Assembly (NCBI RefSeq): GCF_004168285.1
Contig: NZ_SEWF01000002.1
Coordinates: 207,007-271,006, forward strand
Length of the DNA: 64,000 nucleotides
From: Emticicia agri
Lineage (GTDB): Bacteria; Bacteroidota; Bacteroidia; Cytophagales; Spirosomataceae
Reading direction: 5' to 3'
A program made the translations under genes and the position numbers. Under the pieces are notes generated by a model. That model was not told the origin of the DNA. It made no database searches and saw only the letters and a program-made list of their open reading frames with translations. Positions 1 to 8,972 of this stretch are shown piece after piece; position 1 is the first letter of the stretch, and each line of letters starts with the position of its first letter.

Positions 1-1460
1 TTTTATGGGAAACCTATCCGGTTGAAGTAAGGGCAAGACCTCGCCCTGTAAATCCAACTATTAGTCCTGAGCATGTAGCCCCATCAGAACAGGCACTTTT
101 TACTGCCGCCGGGGTAAATCTGCATGATTTCCGCAAATTCCTTCGCCGCAATAACCTGGCTGTTTTGGCTATACGTGATGTAACCAGCCGTGATGATGAA
201 GACCACCAGCAACCCTTTAATCTTAAAGTATCAGGCTTTGCACACCAGACTGTTAATCCTGCTATGCCTTCGCCAGTCTATGAAGTAAAACATTTGCAGT
301 TTTTACAGGCAGACCAGATTCGGGGGATTGGCGGAATCAATAATCCAAGACCCGGCAGGCGAGGCATTGCTCAGTTTATGCACGATCCTACAGCCATGTT
401 GTATAATCCGCCTACTACAGGGGCGCAAGGCAGTACCAATATCCATGCTGATGGCTCGGCAGCTATGGTAGTGCCTGCCAAACGTGCCATTAGCTGGCAG
501 CTGACAGACCAGAACAACAAGGGCATTGTGCGGGAACGTTTATGGCTGAGTGCCAGACCGGGAGAAGTACGCACCTGTACCTCATGCCACGGTGAAAGTA
601 CCCTGAATCAGGCCGGGAATGTCTCACCAGCCAACGCACCACAGGCACTGAGTACCTTATTGAATCATATTAAACTGATAGATACAGATAATGATGGGGT
701 AAAAGATATTTATGACGCTTTTCCGAATGACCCTGCCAAACAGATAGCCGAGGCAGTAAACGAGAAGTTTGTGTCGAATTTAGCTAACTGGATGAACGAG
801 AACCTGAACAATGATGCTGTAGCGTGGACTACCCTCAGTACCACCTGTCATGCCAATGCGGCTATGATTAATAACCGTGCTATTGATAATACCGGACGAA
901 TAGACCGATTGAGACGGATTATTGACATGACCAATATGGATGTAGCCACGCTTACTTTTGATGTAGCCTATGCCCGCTACGATGCTTCTAAATCTGACCG
1001 TTTGCGGGTATGGGTGGTTGCCTGCGACGGCACACAACAACTGGTTTATGACAAGGCAGGCAGCGACCTGGCGACGGCTCCTGACCAGACCTCATTGTTT
1101 ACACCCACGGCTTGTAATCAATGGCGAAAGGAGACAATCAATTTATCTGCCTTTGCAGGGCGGGCGGTTCAGATTGTTTTTGAAGATGTGGGGGGCAACG
1201 GGAACCGGTTATTTTTAGATAATATATTAGTTGATGAAACCGGAGTGCCCTGCCCCAACAACCGGACTTTAGCAGGCAATATACAGCCTGGTAAATATGA
1301 TGCTGCTACTGTTATATTAACCCAAAACAATACGGCCACCAAGGTTTTAGCTGCCTCGGTTGTAACTATGAATGCAGGTAATTCTATTACCCTACAGGCA
1401 GGCTTTGAAGCCCAGAACGGGAGTACCTTCAGAGCATATATTGGTGGGTGCGGGCAATAA
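1..1460 (+). CDS. Secreted multidomain cytochrome-like protein, 5' end outside window
   Basis: The frame is open from base 3 to the stop at 1458-1460, so the start lies upstream and an ATG at 165 is only internal. In order the visible part has: a region resembling the middle domain of hydrazine-synthase-alpha-like proteins, ending in a CTSCHG haem c motif (Cys codons 576 and 585, His 588); a calcium-binding-like stretch DTDNDGVKD near base 680; a jelly-roll 'choice-of-anchor' type region (about 780-1240); and a C-terminal 3-coathanger-type domain (LAGNIQPG to the end) also found on the metalloprotease at 10276. The HZS-alpha link is from family memory (WQLTD, VRERLW, GEVRTC) and concerns domain type, not hydrazine chemistry. 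Probably secreted; the signal peptide would be upstream. A strong terminator follows. Confidence 0.7.
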   Translation, partial: LWETYPVEVRARPRPVNPTISPEHVAPSEQALFTAAGVNLHDFRKFLRRNNLAVLAIRDVTSRDDEDHQQPFNLKVSGFAHQTVNPAMPSPVYEVKHLQFLQADQIRGIGGINNPRPGRRGIAQFMHDPTAMLYNPPTTGAQGSTNIHADGSAAMVVPAKRAISWQLTDQNNKGIVRERLWLSARPGEVRTCTSCHGESTLNQAGNVSPANAPQALSTLLNHIKLIDTDNDGVKDIYDAFPNDPAKQIAEAVNEKFVSNLANWMNENLNNDAVAWTTLSTTCHANAAMINNRAIDNTGRIDRLRRIIDMTNMDVATLTFDVAYARYDASKSDRLRVWVVACDGTQQLVYDKAGSDLATAPDQTSLFTPTACNQWRKETINLSAFAGRAVQIVFEDVGGNGNRLFLDNILVDETGVPCPNNRTLAGNIQPGKYDAATVILTQNNTATKVLAASVVTMNAGNSITLQAGFEAQNGSTFRAYIGGCGQ

Positions 1461-1485
1461 TACAGGGCAAGAAATATTTATTTGT

Positions 1486-1516
1486 GCCGCTTAACAAGTA
1501 GTTAAGCGGCTTTTTT
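1486..1516 (+). terminator. Intrinsic terminator of the upstream gene
   Basis: A perfect 10-bp stem (GCCGCTTAAC with GTTAAGCGGC) around loop AAGTA is followed directly by six T. It lies 26 bases after the stop codon at 1460. Confidence 0.93.
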
Positions 1517-2112
1517 GTGCGTATCTATCCTGAAGTTTTACCTGAATTATCGACAAAACAGGGCTGACGGTATAATATTGATTACATACTTTAATTTTTG
1601 TATATACTTTTGGGGATTGCAAATAGTGAAATTTTTCGTAAAAATATTTACAAGATATTTAAGGATGAAACAAGTCTTTTTTAAATCAAAAACTTGTGAT
1701 TTTGGCAAAATATCTTTCTGAAAGACTTTTATTCTATGAATAAAATTAGGTTAATAAAAAAAGCTTGTTGCTATGCAGCAAGCACTTTTTCTTAATCTCA
1801 CGTCATGTAGTTAAGCGCTAACCCATCTTTATAAAAATACCCGTTTAATCATAGTTTTTTAATAATTTTAATAAAAAACTTAACATTAAAAAATTTTTTT
1901 ATAATTGATATTGCATTTTGCTGATGTTTTATGTTGCTTTACGGACATTTTACTGATCACCTGATTTTATAACCAGCAACCTAACCTTTAACCTGATGTT
2001 TTTGCGTGTCCACACTAACTACAAGCGCTACAAGTGCATAGAGGCATTACTTCTGTGTCTATATCTCCTTAATTCAAATTCGTATTTATTAAAACTAAAA
2101 AACAATTCTATT
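1517..2112. other. AT-rich intergenic region upstream of susC
   Basis: About 600 bases without a convincing gene. A possible -7 box TACTTTTG lies at 1605-1612, with TTG at 1578-1580 (24-base spacing, slightly long). A second hairpin with a T-run lies at 1763-1790. From 1790 to the susC start the DNA is very AT-rich and I see no full-consensus promoter. A 68-codon frame at 1515-1721 has low-complexity composition and is not supported as a gene. The susC mRNA may therefore carry a long leader. Confidence 0.5.
1763..1790 (+). terminator. Hairpin with T-tract upstream of susC
   Basis: The stem GCTTGTTGC / GCAGCAAGC (nine pairs, one G-U) has loop TAT and is followed by ACTTTTT; A-runs precede it, so it could act on either strand. 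No gene ends just before it, so it ends either a short RNA started near 1618 or read-through from upstream, or it is an attenuator in the susC leader. Confidence 0.6.
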
Positions 2113-5100
2113 ATGGGAAAAAAGTACCTATTGAGCATGCTCATGCTGTTTATGAGTTTGAGTATAATCTACGCACAAGAACGACAAATCAAAGGCAAGG
2201 TAACAGATGCTACTGATGGGTCGGGAATGCCGGGAGTTACTATCGGAGTAAAAGGAACAACTAAAGGTGTGATTACAGATGGTGAGGGTATGTTTTCTGT
2301 TGGTGTAGTGAATGGAGCTACACTTGTATTTTCGTATATTGGCTATGAAACAAAAGAAGTAGCAGTTGGGAACCAGTCAGAAATCAATGTGGCATTAACT
2401 GCTTCTTCAACGACTTTGAATGAAACTATCGTAATTGGTTATGGTACGTTGAAAAAATCTGACTTAACAGGTGCAGTAGGTTCAGTAAGAGAAGCACAGT
2501 TGAAAGAGCGTCCTTCTACCTCTTTAAACCAGGCTTTATCTGGTAGAATGGCCGGGGTACAGGTAAATACCAACTCTGGTCGTCCAGGTGGTAGAGCAAA
2601 TATCCGTATTCGTGGTTTTAGCTCAATCAACTCATCTAACAATCCATTATATGTGGTTGATGGTGTAATGCTTCCGCAAGGAAACCAGGCGCAGTTCACC
2701 TCTGCTATTGACTATATCAGTCCTGATGATATCGTAGGAGTAGAGGTACTGAAAGATGCGTCATCTACAGCTATTTATGGAGCCAGAGGTGCCAATGGTG
2801 TAATTTTGATTACAACCAAAAAAGGAAAAGCAGGCCAGAGCCAGGTATCTTATAGCACAGACTTGAGCGTAAATACCATCGGGCCAAACAGACCGGAAGT
2901 TTTGAATGCGAAAGAATATTTAGCAACCGAAGATCTTGCATGGGCTAATATGGCAAAATTTGACCCTGTTGGTTGGGCAGCTGGTAAATGGGCGTATCTG
3001 AACCCTAAATTACGTCGTACTGACCCAAGAATTTTTGACGCCAATGGTAATCCGAAATATGATACTGACTGGTTGAAAGAAGCTACTCAAAACAAACTTT
3101 CACAAAATCACCAGTTAGGTTTTACGGGAGGTAATGACCGTGCACAATATGCCCTTTCTTTAGGCTACCGTGATGACCAGGGGTTGGTTAAAACTACATA
3201 TCTGAAACGTTATTCAGCTCGTTTTACTGTTGACGACCAAATTAAACCGTGGTTGAAAATCGGAGGTACTTTAGCTTACAACAACCAGACTGAAAGATTG
3301 GCTGACATTAATGATGCAGTTGCCAGACAAATTGTGGAAGATTTCCCTTTCTTGCCTGTGAAATATGAAGATGGTACTTATGCCAACAACAGGGATTATC
3401 CGTTTGCTGAAGGTACCATGAGTTCGGTGCACCGCTTGATGGGTCGTAAATATATCCTGAATACACAAACTACTACAGGTAGCTTATACTCAAACATTAC
3501 CTTGGCAAAAGGTTTAGAAATGCGTACTGTATTTGGTATTAACGTAATGACTCAGGAACAAAATGAGTCAAGTACCAGAACATTGGAAATCGGTGCACAG
3601 GGTACAGCATCTGCCCGTAACAGAAAAGAAAGTTTCTGGTCATTGGAAAACTACCTGACTTATAACAAGCAAATCAACGAAAATCACTCTTTGACAGCTT
3701 TAGCAGGGATTTCATGGCAACAAACTGATTTCTTCAGAATTGCTTCAATTGTACGTGGTTTCTCAACCGACTATTTTGGCTTTAATAACTTAGGCGCAGG
3801 TAGTACGAACCCTCAGGTTGAGTCTGATGCCTCAAGAAATGCTTTCAATTCGTATTTCGGTCGTATCAACTATACTTTGATGAACAAATATTTGTTTACG
3901 GTAACAGGTCGTGCTGATGGTTCTTCCAAATTTGGTGAAAACCATAAATTTGCGTTCTTCCCGTCTGCTGCAGTAGCATGGAAAGTTTCAGATGAGGAGT
4001 TCTTAAAAACAAACCCGATTATCTCTAACTTAAAACTTCGTGCAAGTTATGGATTAACAGGTAACTCTGAAATTCCTCCTTACTCGTCATTGTCATTATT
4101 AAGCTCTACCTATGCTGCTGTCATAGGTGATACAAGAGTATCGGGTACAGGTATCAGCCGTTTGGCTAACCCTGATTTGAAATGGGAAAAAACTGCACAA
4201 ACTGACGTAGGTATCGAGTTAGGTTTATTCAAAGGCAGAATCTCAATCGAAGCAGATTACTACTATAGAAAAACTACTGATATGTTGTTAGATGCCCCTG
4301 TACCTCGTACAAGTGGTTATGCTACTATCAGAAAGAACGTAGGTTCAATGCAGAATAAAGGTGTTGAGTTTGCCTTGAATACAGTGAACATTGAAAGAGG
4401 TGGATTCCAGTGGACAAGTAACTTCAATATCTCATTCAACCGTAACAAAGTACTTTCGTTGGCAACGCCGTCTGATATATTCGGAGTAGGTGGTCCTAAC
4501 TTTACTAACCAGACCAATATCATCCGTATAGGTCAACCAGTTGGTTCATTCTGGGGCTTGACACGTTTAGGTGTATGGAGCGAAGCAGAAAGAGAAGAAG
4601 CAGCGAAATTTACCAGCTACAGAAATGGTTTGACTATTTTACCGGGTGATATTAAATACCTTGATGTAAATGGTGACAAAGCGATTACTGATGCCGACCG
4701 TTCGATTATTGGTAATGGTAGTCCATTAGCCTGGGGAGCCTTTACTAACACCTTCCGTTATCAAAACTTCGACTTGACATTGGAGTTACAATATTCTTAT
4801 GGTAACGATGTAATGATGATGAACCTTCATGCCAGCGAAGATCGTCAGGCATTAGCCAACAGTTATTCTTCTGTATTGACTGCATGGACACCTCAGAACC
4901 AGAATTCAATGATTGCTCAGATACGCGATACAAGAGCAGGATACGTAACCAACGTAGATAGCTGGTGGATTAAAGATGGTTCGTTCTTACGTGGTAAAAA
5001 CTTGTTGTTGGGTTATAATTTCCCAAGTACTGTAATTAACAAATTAAAACTAAGCCGTTTAAGAGTGTATGCTTCGGCACAGAACTTCTTCTTATTATTA

Positions 5101-5238
5101 ACTGATAAGATTATTCAGGATCCAGAGGTAACACCAACCAACCAGGGTGATGGTAGCAGCGCATTCTCACAAGGGATGATGTGGCATAATTATCCTAAAC
5201 CAACTGTTTATATGGCAGGTTTACAGCTTACATTTTAA
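2113..5238 (+). CDS. SusC/RagA-family TonB-dependent outer-membrane transporter
   Basis: A 1041-residue TonB-dependent receptor that, with its SusD partner, imports an oligosaccharide or other nutrient across the outer membrane. Start at ATG 2113: it gives a clean signal peptide (MGKKYLLSMLMLFMSLSIIYAQ-like, positively charged then hydrophobic, cut after AQ); the longer frame from 1996 adds 39 residues that would mask it. After the signal comes a carboxypeptidase-regulatory-like beta-sandwich (QIKGKVTDATDGSGMPGVTI, residues about 24-105), then the plug (VIGYGTLKKSDLTGAV; RIRGFSSINSSNNPLYVVDG; VLKDASSTAIYGARGANGVI) and a roughly 800-residue barrel ending in an aromatic strand (VYMAGLQLTF). The susD gene follows after 22 bases. 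No anti-sigma/ECF, hybrid two-component or CAZyme gene is adjacent, so the substrate cannot be assigned. Confidence 0.95.
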   Translation: MGKKYLLSMLMLFMSLSIIYAQERQIKGKVTDATDGSGMPGVTIGVKGTTKGVITDGEGMFSVGVVNGATLVFSYIGYETKEVAVGNQSEINVALTASSTTLNETIVIGYGTLKKSDLTGAVGSVREAQLKERPSTSLNQALSGRMAGVQVNTNSGRPGGRANIRIRGFSSINSSNNPLYVVDGVMLPQGNQAQFTSAIDYISPDDIVGVEVLKDASSTAIYGARGANGVILITTKKGKAGQSQVSYSTDLSVNTIGPNRPEVLNAKEYLATEDLAWANMAKFDPVGWAAGKWAYLNPKLRRTDPRIFDANGNPKYDTDWLKEATQNKLSQNHQLGFTGGNDRAQYALSLGYRDDQGLVKTTYLKRYSARFTVDDQIKPWLKIGGTLAYNNQTERLADINDAVARQIVEDFPFLPVKYEDGTYANNRDYPFAEGTMSSVHRLMGRKYILNTQTTTGSLYSNITLAKGLEMRTVFGINVMTQEQNESSTRTLEIGAQGTASARNRKESFWSLENYLTYNKQINENHSLTALAGISWQQTDFFRIASIVRGFSTDYFGFNNLGAGSTNPQVESDASRNAFNSYFGRINYTLMNKYLFTVTGRADGSSKFGENHKFAFFPSAAVAWKVSDEEFLKTNPIISNLKLRASYGLTGNSEIPPYSSLSLLSSTYAAVIGDTRVSGTGISRLANPDLKWEKTAQTDVGIELGLFKGRISIEADYYYRKTTDMLLDAPVPRTSGYATIRKNVGSMQNKGVEFALNTVNIERGGFQWTSNFNISFNRNKVLSLATPSDIFGVGGPNFTNQTNIIRIGQPVGSFWGLTRLGVWSEAEREEAAKFTSYRNGLTILPGDIKYLDVNGDKAITDADRSIIGNGSPLAWGAFTNTFRYQNFDLTLELQYSYGNDVMMMNLHASEDRQALANSYSSVLTAWTPQNQNSMIAQIRDTRAGYVTNVDSWWIKDGSFLRGKNLLLGYNFPSTVINKLKLSRLRVYASAQNFFLLLTDKIIQDPEVTPTNQGDGSSAFSQGMMWHNYPKPTVYMAGLQLTF

Positions 5239-5260
5239 TTAATTTAAAGAATTTTTGAAT

Positions 5261-6823
5261 ATGAAATTGAATATATTAAAAAACTTTAGCAAAATATTTG
5301 TCAGCGGAGCAATGCTTTTCAGCGCCGTTGGCTGCTCTGACTTCCTGAAGGAGAATGCGCCTTCTAACTTAACACCAACCAGTTTTTATACCATACCTGA
5401 CCATGCAGAAGCAGCTATTGCCGCAACTTATGCTGACATGCGTATAATTTTTGACGGTGCAGGTATTTTCTCATCGACCTGGCAATTGTTAGAAGCACCC
5501 ACAGGTACTTCTACTACCGAAACAGCGCAGAATTCAGACCTTAACAACCTTTATGGTCTGGTATATGATGGTAATACGCAACACGTAATTAACTATTGGA
5601 ATGGCTTGTATAAAGTAGTTGCACAAGCAAATCAGGTATTAGAGAAAGTACCACCGATTACGCCAATGGACGCTGCTCAGAAAAACAAAATCTTAGGTGA
5701 AGCGAAGTTTCTTCGTGCATGGGCTTATTTCAACATTGTAAGATTGTGGGGCGATGCGCCACTGGTTACTAAGCCTCAGACAGCTTCTTCAGAAGACTTT
5801 TTTCCTGGACGTGCGCCACAAGAAGAAATCTATAAACTGATTGTTGACGATTTGACTGCCGCTGAAGGTGCAGGGTTAGCTTGGATGAACTCAAACGGAC
5901 GTGTTTCTACTGCCGCTGTAAAATCTTTGTTGGCAAAGGTGTATTTAACAATGGCCGGATTCCCACTTAACAAAGGAGCTGCTCATTATAAACTGGCAGC
6001 AGATAAGGCTAATGAGGTAATTACTTATGCTAATGCCAATCCTGCAAGTATCAATCTTTTCCCTACTTACTACGATGTACATAAGGAAAGTTTAAAAAAT
6101 ACGGTAGAGCATATCTTTATGGTGCAGTACAACACAGTAGTAGCGGGTAACCCTATGGATAATATGTATCCTAACTTTAAGCCTGTTACTTACAATGGCC
6201 CATCTGGTACTGGTAGTACTGTACCTACAACCCAGTTCTACAACTCTTATGAACCGGGAGATCTGCGTGCTAAAAACCAGGAGGGATATTTTTATACCTC
6301 TTATTACACCAATGGTAATGGTGCTCCGTTTGAGTTAGGAGCTCCTTATATCTTCAAGCACTTCAATATGACTGCTAACGGAACTGCTGGTGTAGCAGGT
6401 ACTCGTAACAATAACCTGAATGTACCGTTGATTCGTTATGCAGAAGTATTGTTGATTTATGCAGAAGCGCAAAACGAAGTAGGTGGCCCAAGCCAATCGG
6501 CTTATGATGCCTTCAAGAGAATCAGAGACAGAGCAAAATTAACTACAGCTGATTTAGGTACTTTTTCTAAAGAGTCTTTCAGAGAGGCTGTATGGAGAGA
6601 GCGTTGGCATGAACTGTGCTATGAGGGAATCACCTGGTTCGACATGGTACGTCTGAGAAAAGTATATAACGAAGCAACTAATGGTTTTGATAACTTTGTA
6701 GGACACGTAAACCCAAGCTCGAAACAAGCATTAGCAAATAAACATTTATTAATGCCACTTGGCAGACAAGAAATGTTGAATAACCCGAATCTGAAACCAC
6801 AGAATCCGGGCTATCCGAACTAA
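5261..6823 (+). CDS. SusD/RagB-family nutrient-binding outer-membrane lipoprotein
   Basis: A 520-residue cell-surface lipoprotein that covers the SusC pore and binds substrate. ATG 5261 is chosen over the in-frame TTG at 5255; it yields a lipoprotein signal with lipobox SAVGC and Cys near residue 25. The body shows the family's helical TPR-like scaffold: an N-terminal stretch ending LFDGAG-type, GEAKFLRAWAYFNIVRLWGDAP near residue 150, and the C-terminal RYAEVLLIYAEA, WRERWHELCYEG and WFDMVRL segments typical of SusD C-terminal domains. Length matches the family. It is translationally close to susC (22-base gap) and ends in a strong terminator, so the two form a bicistronic unit. Substrate unknown. 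Confidence 0.95.
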   Translation: MKLNILKNFSKIFVSGAMLFSAVGCSDFLKENAPSNLTPTSFYTIPDHAEAAIAATYADMRIIFDGAGIFSSTWQLLEAPTGTSTTETAQNSDLNNLYGLVYDGNTQHVINYWNGLYKVVAQANQVLEKVPPITPMDAAQKNKILGEAKFLRAWAYFNIVRLWGDAPLVTKPQTASSEDFFPGRAPQEEIYKLIVDDLTAAEGAGLAWMNSNGRVSTAAVKSLLAKVYLTMAGFPLNKGAAHYKLAADKANEVITYANANPASINLFPTYYDVHKESLKNTVEHIFMVQYNTVVAGNPMDNMYPNFKPVTYNGPSGTGSTVPTTQFYNSYEPGDLRAKNQEGYFYTSYYTNGNGAPFELGAPYIFKHFNMTANGTAGVAGTRNNNLNVPLIRYAEVLLIYAEAQNEVGGPSQSAYDAFKRIRDRAKLTTADLGTFSKESFREAVWRERWHELCYEGITWFDMVRLRKVYNEATNGFDNFVGHVNPSSKQALANKHLLMPLGRQEMLNNPNLKPQNPGYPN

Positions 6824-6845
6824 TGATTTTTTAGCTTCAAATGAC

Positions 6846-6884
6846 AAAGCGGATTATGATTAACTCATAGTCCGCTTTTGTTTT
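6846..6884 (+). terminator. Intrinsic terminator of the susCD unit
   Basis: A 14-bp stem, AAAGCGGATTATGA with TCATAGTCCGCTTT (one G-U pair), around a five-base loop, then a T-rich tail (TTTTGTTTT), starting 22 bases after the susD stop. Confidence 0.92.
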
Positions 6885-6887
6885 GAT

Positions 6888-6910
6888 GTATGACGATTTT
6901 TCAAACCGTC
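6888..6910 (-). repeat. REP-like repeat, copy A (inverted)
   Basis: On the minus strand this reads as the same 23-bp unit found at 6930-6952 and 19210-19232. Its core is a near-palindrome, ACGGTTTGAAAAATCGT here versus ACGATTTGAAAAATCGT in the other copies, followed by one variable base and ATAC. It faces copy B head to head, 19 bases away. Confidence 0.75.
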
Positions 6911-6929
6911 TGTACGGAATAGCTTGAGC

Positions 6930-6952
6930 GACGATTTGAAAAATCGTTATAC
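6930..6952 (+). repeat. REP-like repeat, copy B
   Basis: This copy has the core palindrome ACGATTT-GAA-AAATCGT preceded by G and followed by TATAC. It overlaps the 3' end of the minus-strand reductase gene: the stop codon (complement of 6947-6949) and last codon of that gene are supplied by the repeat. Confidence 0.78.
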
Positions 6953-7726
6953 AAAAAGGCCTCTCAGATACTCCTTCCATCTTATCCCATCTATTGCATT
7001 ATCAGGACACAAATTGATACCTGTTGTGAATACTTGATGAAAAGCCATAGCGGGAGCAATATATTCTATTGTTTCATGTCTGCCTGATTGAGCAAAATAA
7101 GCTTGTATCATGGCTTCTAAAGTTAATACCTCCGGCCCGCCGATGGTAGTAAGGGCATTAGTTGGCTGACTGACTACTAAGGCAACTATTGCAAAAGCAG
7201 CGTCTGTTTTATCAATAGACTGAAACCGCATATTGGCAGGAATTTGTATAGGTAATCCAACTCCTTTATCAAAAACCTGAATAAGTCTATACAATACCAA
7301 ATCGTGAAATTGGGTGGCTCTTAGAATAGAGTAGGGTAAACCTGATGCCTCAATCAGTTTTTCGACTGCATATTTGGTTTGGTAGTAAGGATAATCGATT
7401 TTATCTACTCCCGCAATAGATACATAGATAAAGTTTTTGCAATGCTTTTTGTCAATTTGTGCTAAAAGATTCTTAGTGCCTTCTATATCTACGGCCTGTG
7501 CATTTCTTGGGTCGCTGGCACAGTGAATGATTATGTCAGCACTTTCAACGGCTGCTTTTAAACTTGATGGGTCGGTTAAATCCCCTTCAATGATGCTGGT
7601 AAAAAAGGCAACTTCTGACTTTTCTCTTGAACTTAGTATATGAACTGAGTAGCCTTTTTCAAGGAGTTGTTTGCTGATGGCTTGACCTAATGTTCCTGTT
7701 CCGCCTGTAATGAGCACTGATTGCAT
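6947..7726 (-). CDS. NAD(P)-binding atypical SDR-family reductase
   Basis: A 259-residue soluble cytoplasmic protein. The N-terminus MQSVLITGGTGTLGQAI carries the TGxxGxxG dinucleotide-binding motif of extended/atypical SDRs; a YxxxK pair (YYQTKYAVEKLIE, near residue 120) follows and IIIHCAS marks beta-strand 4. The overall pattern resembles the NmrA-like/NAD(P)H-azoreductase-like group (quinone oxidoreductase or sugar-epimerase relatives), about the usual length. The substrate cannot be read from sequence. It is followed on the minus strand by REP-like copy B, which provides its stop codon. The upstream gene, the beta-lactamase-fold lipoprotein at 7753, is 26 bases away in the same direction, so the two are probably co-transcribed. 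Confidence 0.8.
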   Translation of the reverse strand: MQSVLITGGTGTLGQAISKQLLEKGYSVHILSSREKSEVAFFTSIIEGDLTDPSSLKAAVESADIIIHCASDPRNAQAVDIEGTKNLLAQIDKKHCKNFIYVSIAGVDKIDYPYYQTKYAVEKLIEASGLPYSILRATQFHDLVLYRLIQVFDKGVGLPIQIPANMRFQSIDKTDAAFAIVALVVSQPTNALTTIGGPEVLTLEAMIQAYFAQSGRHETIEYIAPAMAFHQVFTTGINLCPDNAIDGIRWKEYLRGLFV

Positions 7727-7752
7727 GGGTTTATCTAAAATACCGAAGCGTT

Positions 7753-8808
7753 TTAATTTGTTTTTCCTTCCACAATATTTCTGATTTTTTCTCTGATTTG
7801 CAGACTAACCATATTACTTATTTTTGGGTCAGTTTTAGTAAAAATAATACCTGCTATTTTGTTTTTACTATCCTGCCAGGGATGGGTGCCAAATAAGCCC
7901 GGGCTACTTGTTTCCCAGACAGTACCATTAGAATCCACTACATCAAGCCAGTTGCCCATACCATACCTGATACCTGTATTTTTGTAAATAGAATAAGGAT
8001 TAGCCGGATATGGCGTACCCTCAATGGTAGCATTATTGGTTTGGTCTTTCAGCATTTCGGCAATGGCATTTTCGCTCAGTACTCTTTTCGACTGATACAT
8101 GCCTTTGTTAGCTATCATCTCTAAAAAATGCAGATAATCTTCGGCAGTTGTAAAACCTCCTCCGGCAATAATAGGGTTTCGGAGTGAAAGATAAGTGACT
8201 GTCAGGTTACAAGGATTACCAATTTTGTCATTAAAAAGCGTCTGCCATGATTTGCCCGAAACTATTTCGGCGATTCTTCCGGCAATGTGCATACCTATAC
8301 TACCATAATTAAAAGTAGTACCCGGTGCGTGTATAGTTGCTGTATGAGTAGCCAGAGTGTCAACCGCTTGGGCTAAGGTGAAAGAAGTATTGTACTCGTA
8401 GCCTTCAGGAGAATCACCCGGGAAGCCGGAGGTATGAGAGAATAATTGTCTGATAGTAATATTCCCTTTTTTGTATTTTGTAAATAGGGGCAAATATTTA
8501 CCGACAGTATCATTCAGAGATAATTTACCTTCATCAACCAAAGACATAATTACCCCACCTGATAACCACTTGGAGGCAGAGGCAATAGCTTTAGCATCTT
8601 TCGTAGTCAGATTATGTTCCTTTTTATAAATCAGTTTCCCGTTCTGTGATACTAATACTACTACCTGATTGGCGTATGCCGAAGCATTTTCTTCTATAAA
8701 TGCATCAACTGATGAAAAATCATTAGTAGCAGGGGTAGGGTCATTAGTCTGGCATGAGAAAATAGTAATAATTAATCCTAATAGCGTTGCAGTGGCTAAC
8801 TGTTTCAT
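7753..8808 (-). CDS. Serine hydrolase of the beta-lactamase/DD-peptidase fold, lipoprotein
   Basis: A 351-residue predicted lipoprotein: MKQLATATLLGLIITIFSC has a short basic start, a hydrophobic core and lipobox IFSC (Cys19). The catalytic serine lies in SASKW (SxxK, about residue 83). The second motif is YGS in NYGSIGMHIAG, in place of the usual YxN, which is common in class-C-like esterases and hydrolases. Motifs such as FSHTSGFPG and EGKLSLNDTVGKYLP are typical of the 'beta-lactamase' Pfam family outside true resistance enzymes. Likely role: periplasmic esterase, transpeptidase-like or D-amino-acid peptidase; real beta-lactamase activity is unlikely. A minus-strand -7-like box (TAAATTTG, complement of 8868-8875) lies upstream, though its -33 partner is poorly spaced. 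Confidence 0.85.
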   Translation of the reverse strand: MKQLATATLLGLIITIFSCQTNDPTPATNDFSSVDAFIEENASAYANQVVVLVSQNGKLIYKKEHNLTTKDAKAIASASKWLSGGVIMSLVDEGKLSLNDTVGKYLPLFTKYKKGNITIRQLFSHTSGFPGDSPEGYEYNTSFTLAQAVDTLATHTATIHAPGTTFNYGSIGMHIAGRIAEIVSGKSWQTLFNDKIGNPCNLTVTYLSLRNPIIAGGGFTTAEDYLHFLEMIANKGMYQSKRVLSENAIAEMLKDQTNNATIEGTPYPANPYSIYKNTGIRYGMGNWLDVVDSNGTVWETSSPGLFGTHPWQDSKNKIAGIIFTKTDPKISNMVSLQIREKIRNIVEGKTN

Positions 8809-8972
8809 AAATTTCTTTGGTTTAAATGAGCTTCAATAAGAAGATAGCTTCTGTTAGACCAGCAGAGCAAATTTAGGTTTAATATTGAGACAAAAGAAAG
8901 ATTGAGAAAGGTCAATGAAAACGATAAACTGACTATCAGATAAACCTGTTTATGCTAAAAATGGATCGAAAT

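Noticed and set aside
1515..1721. 68-codon frame between the first terminator and susC
   Set aside because: Low-complexity Phe/Lys/Ile/Tyr-rich translation, no start context and a terminator inside the same region.
7753..8808. Beta-lactamase resistance gene
   Set aside because: SxxK is present, but the YxN motif is YGS, the KTG-type third motif is not evident and the protein is a lipoprotein of the broad hydrolase family.
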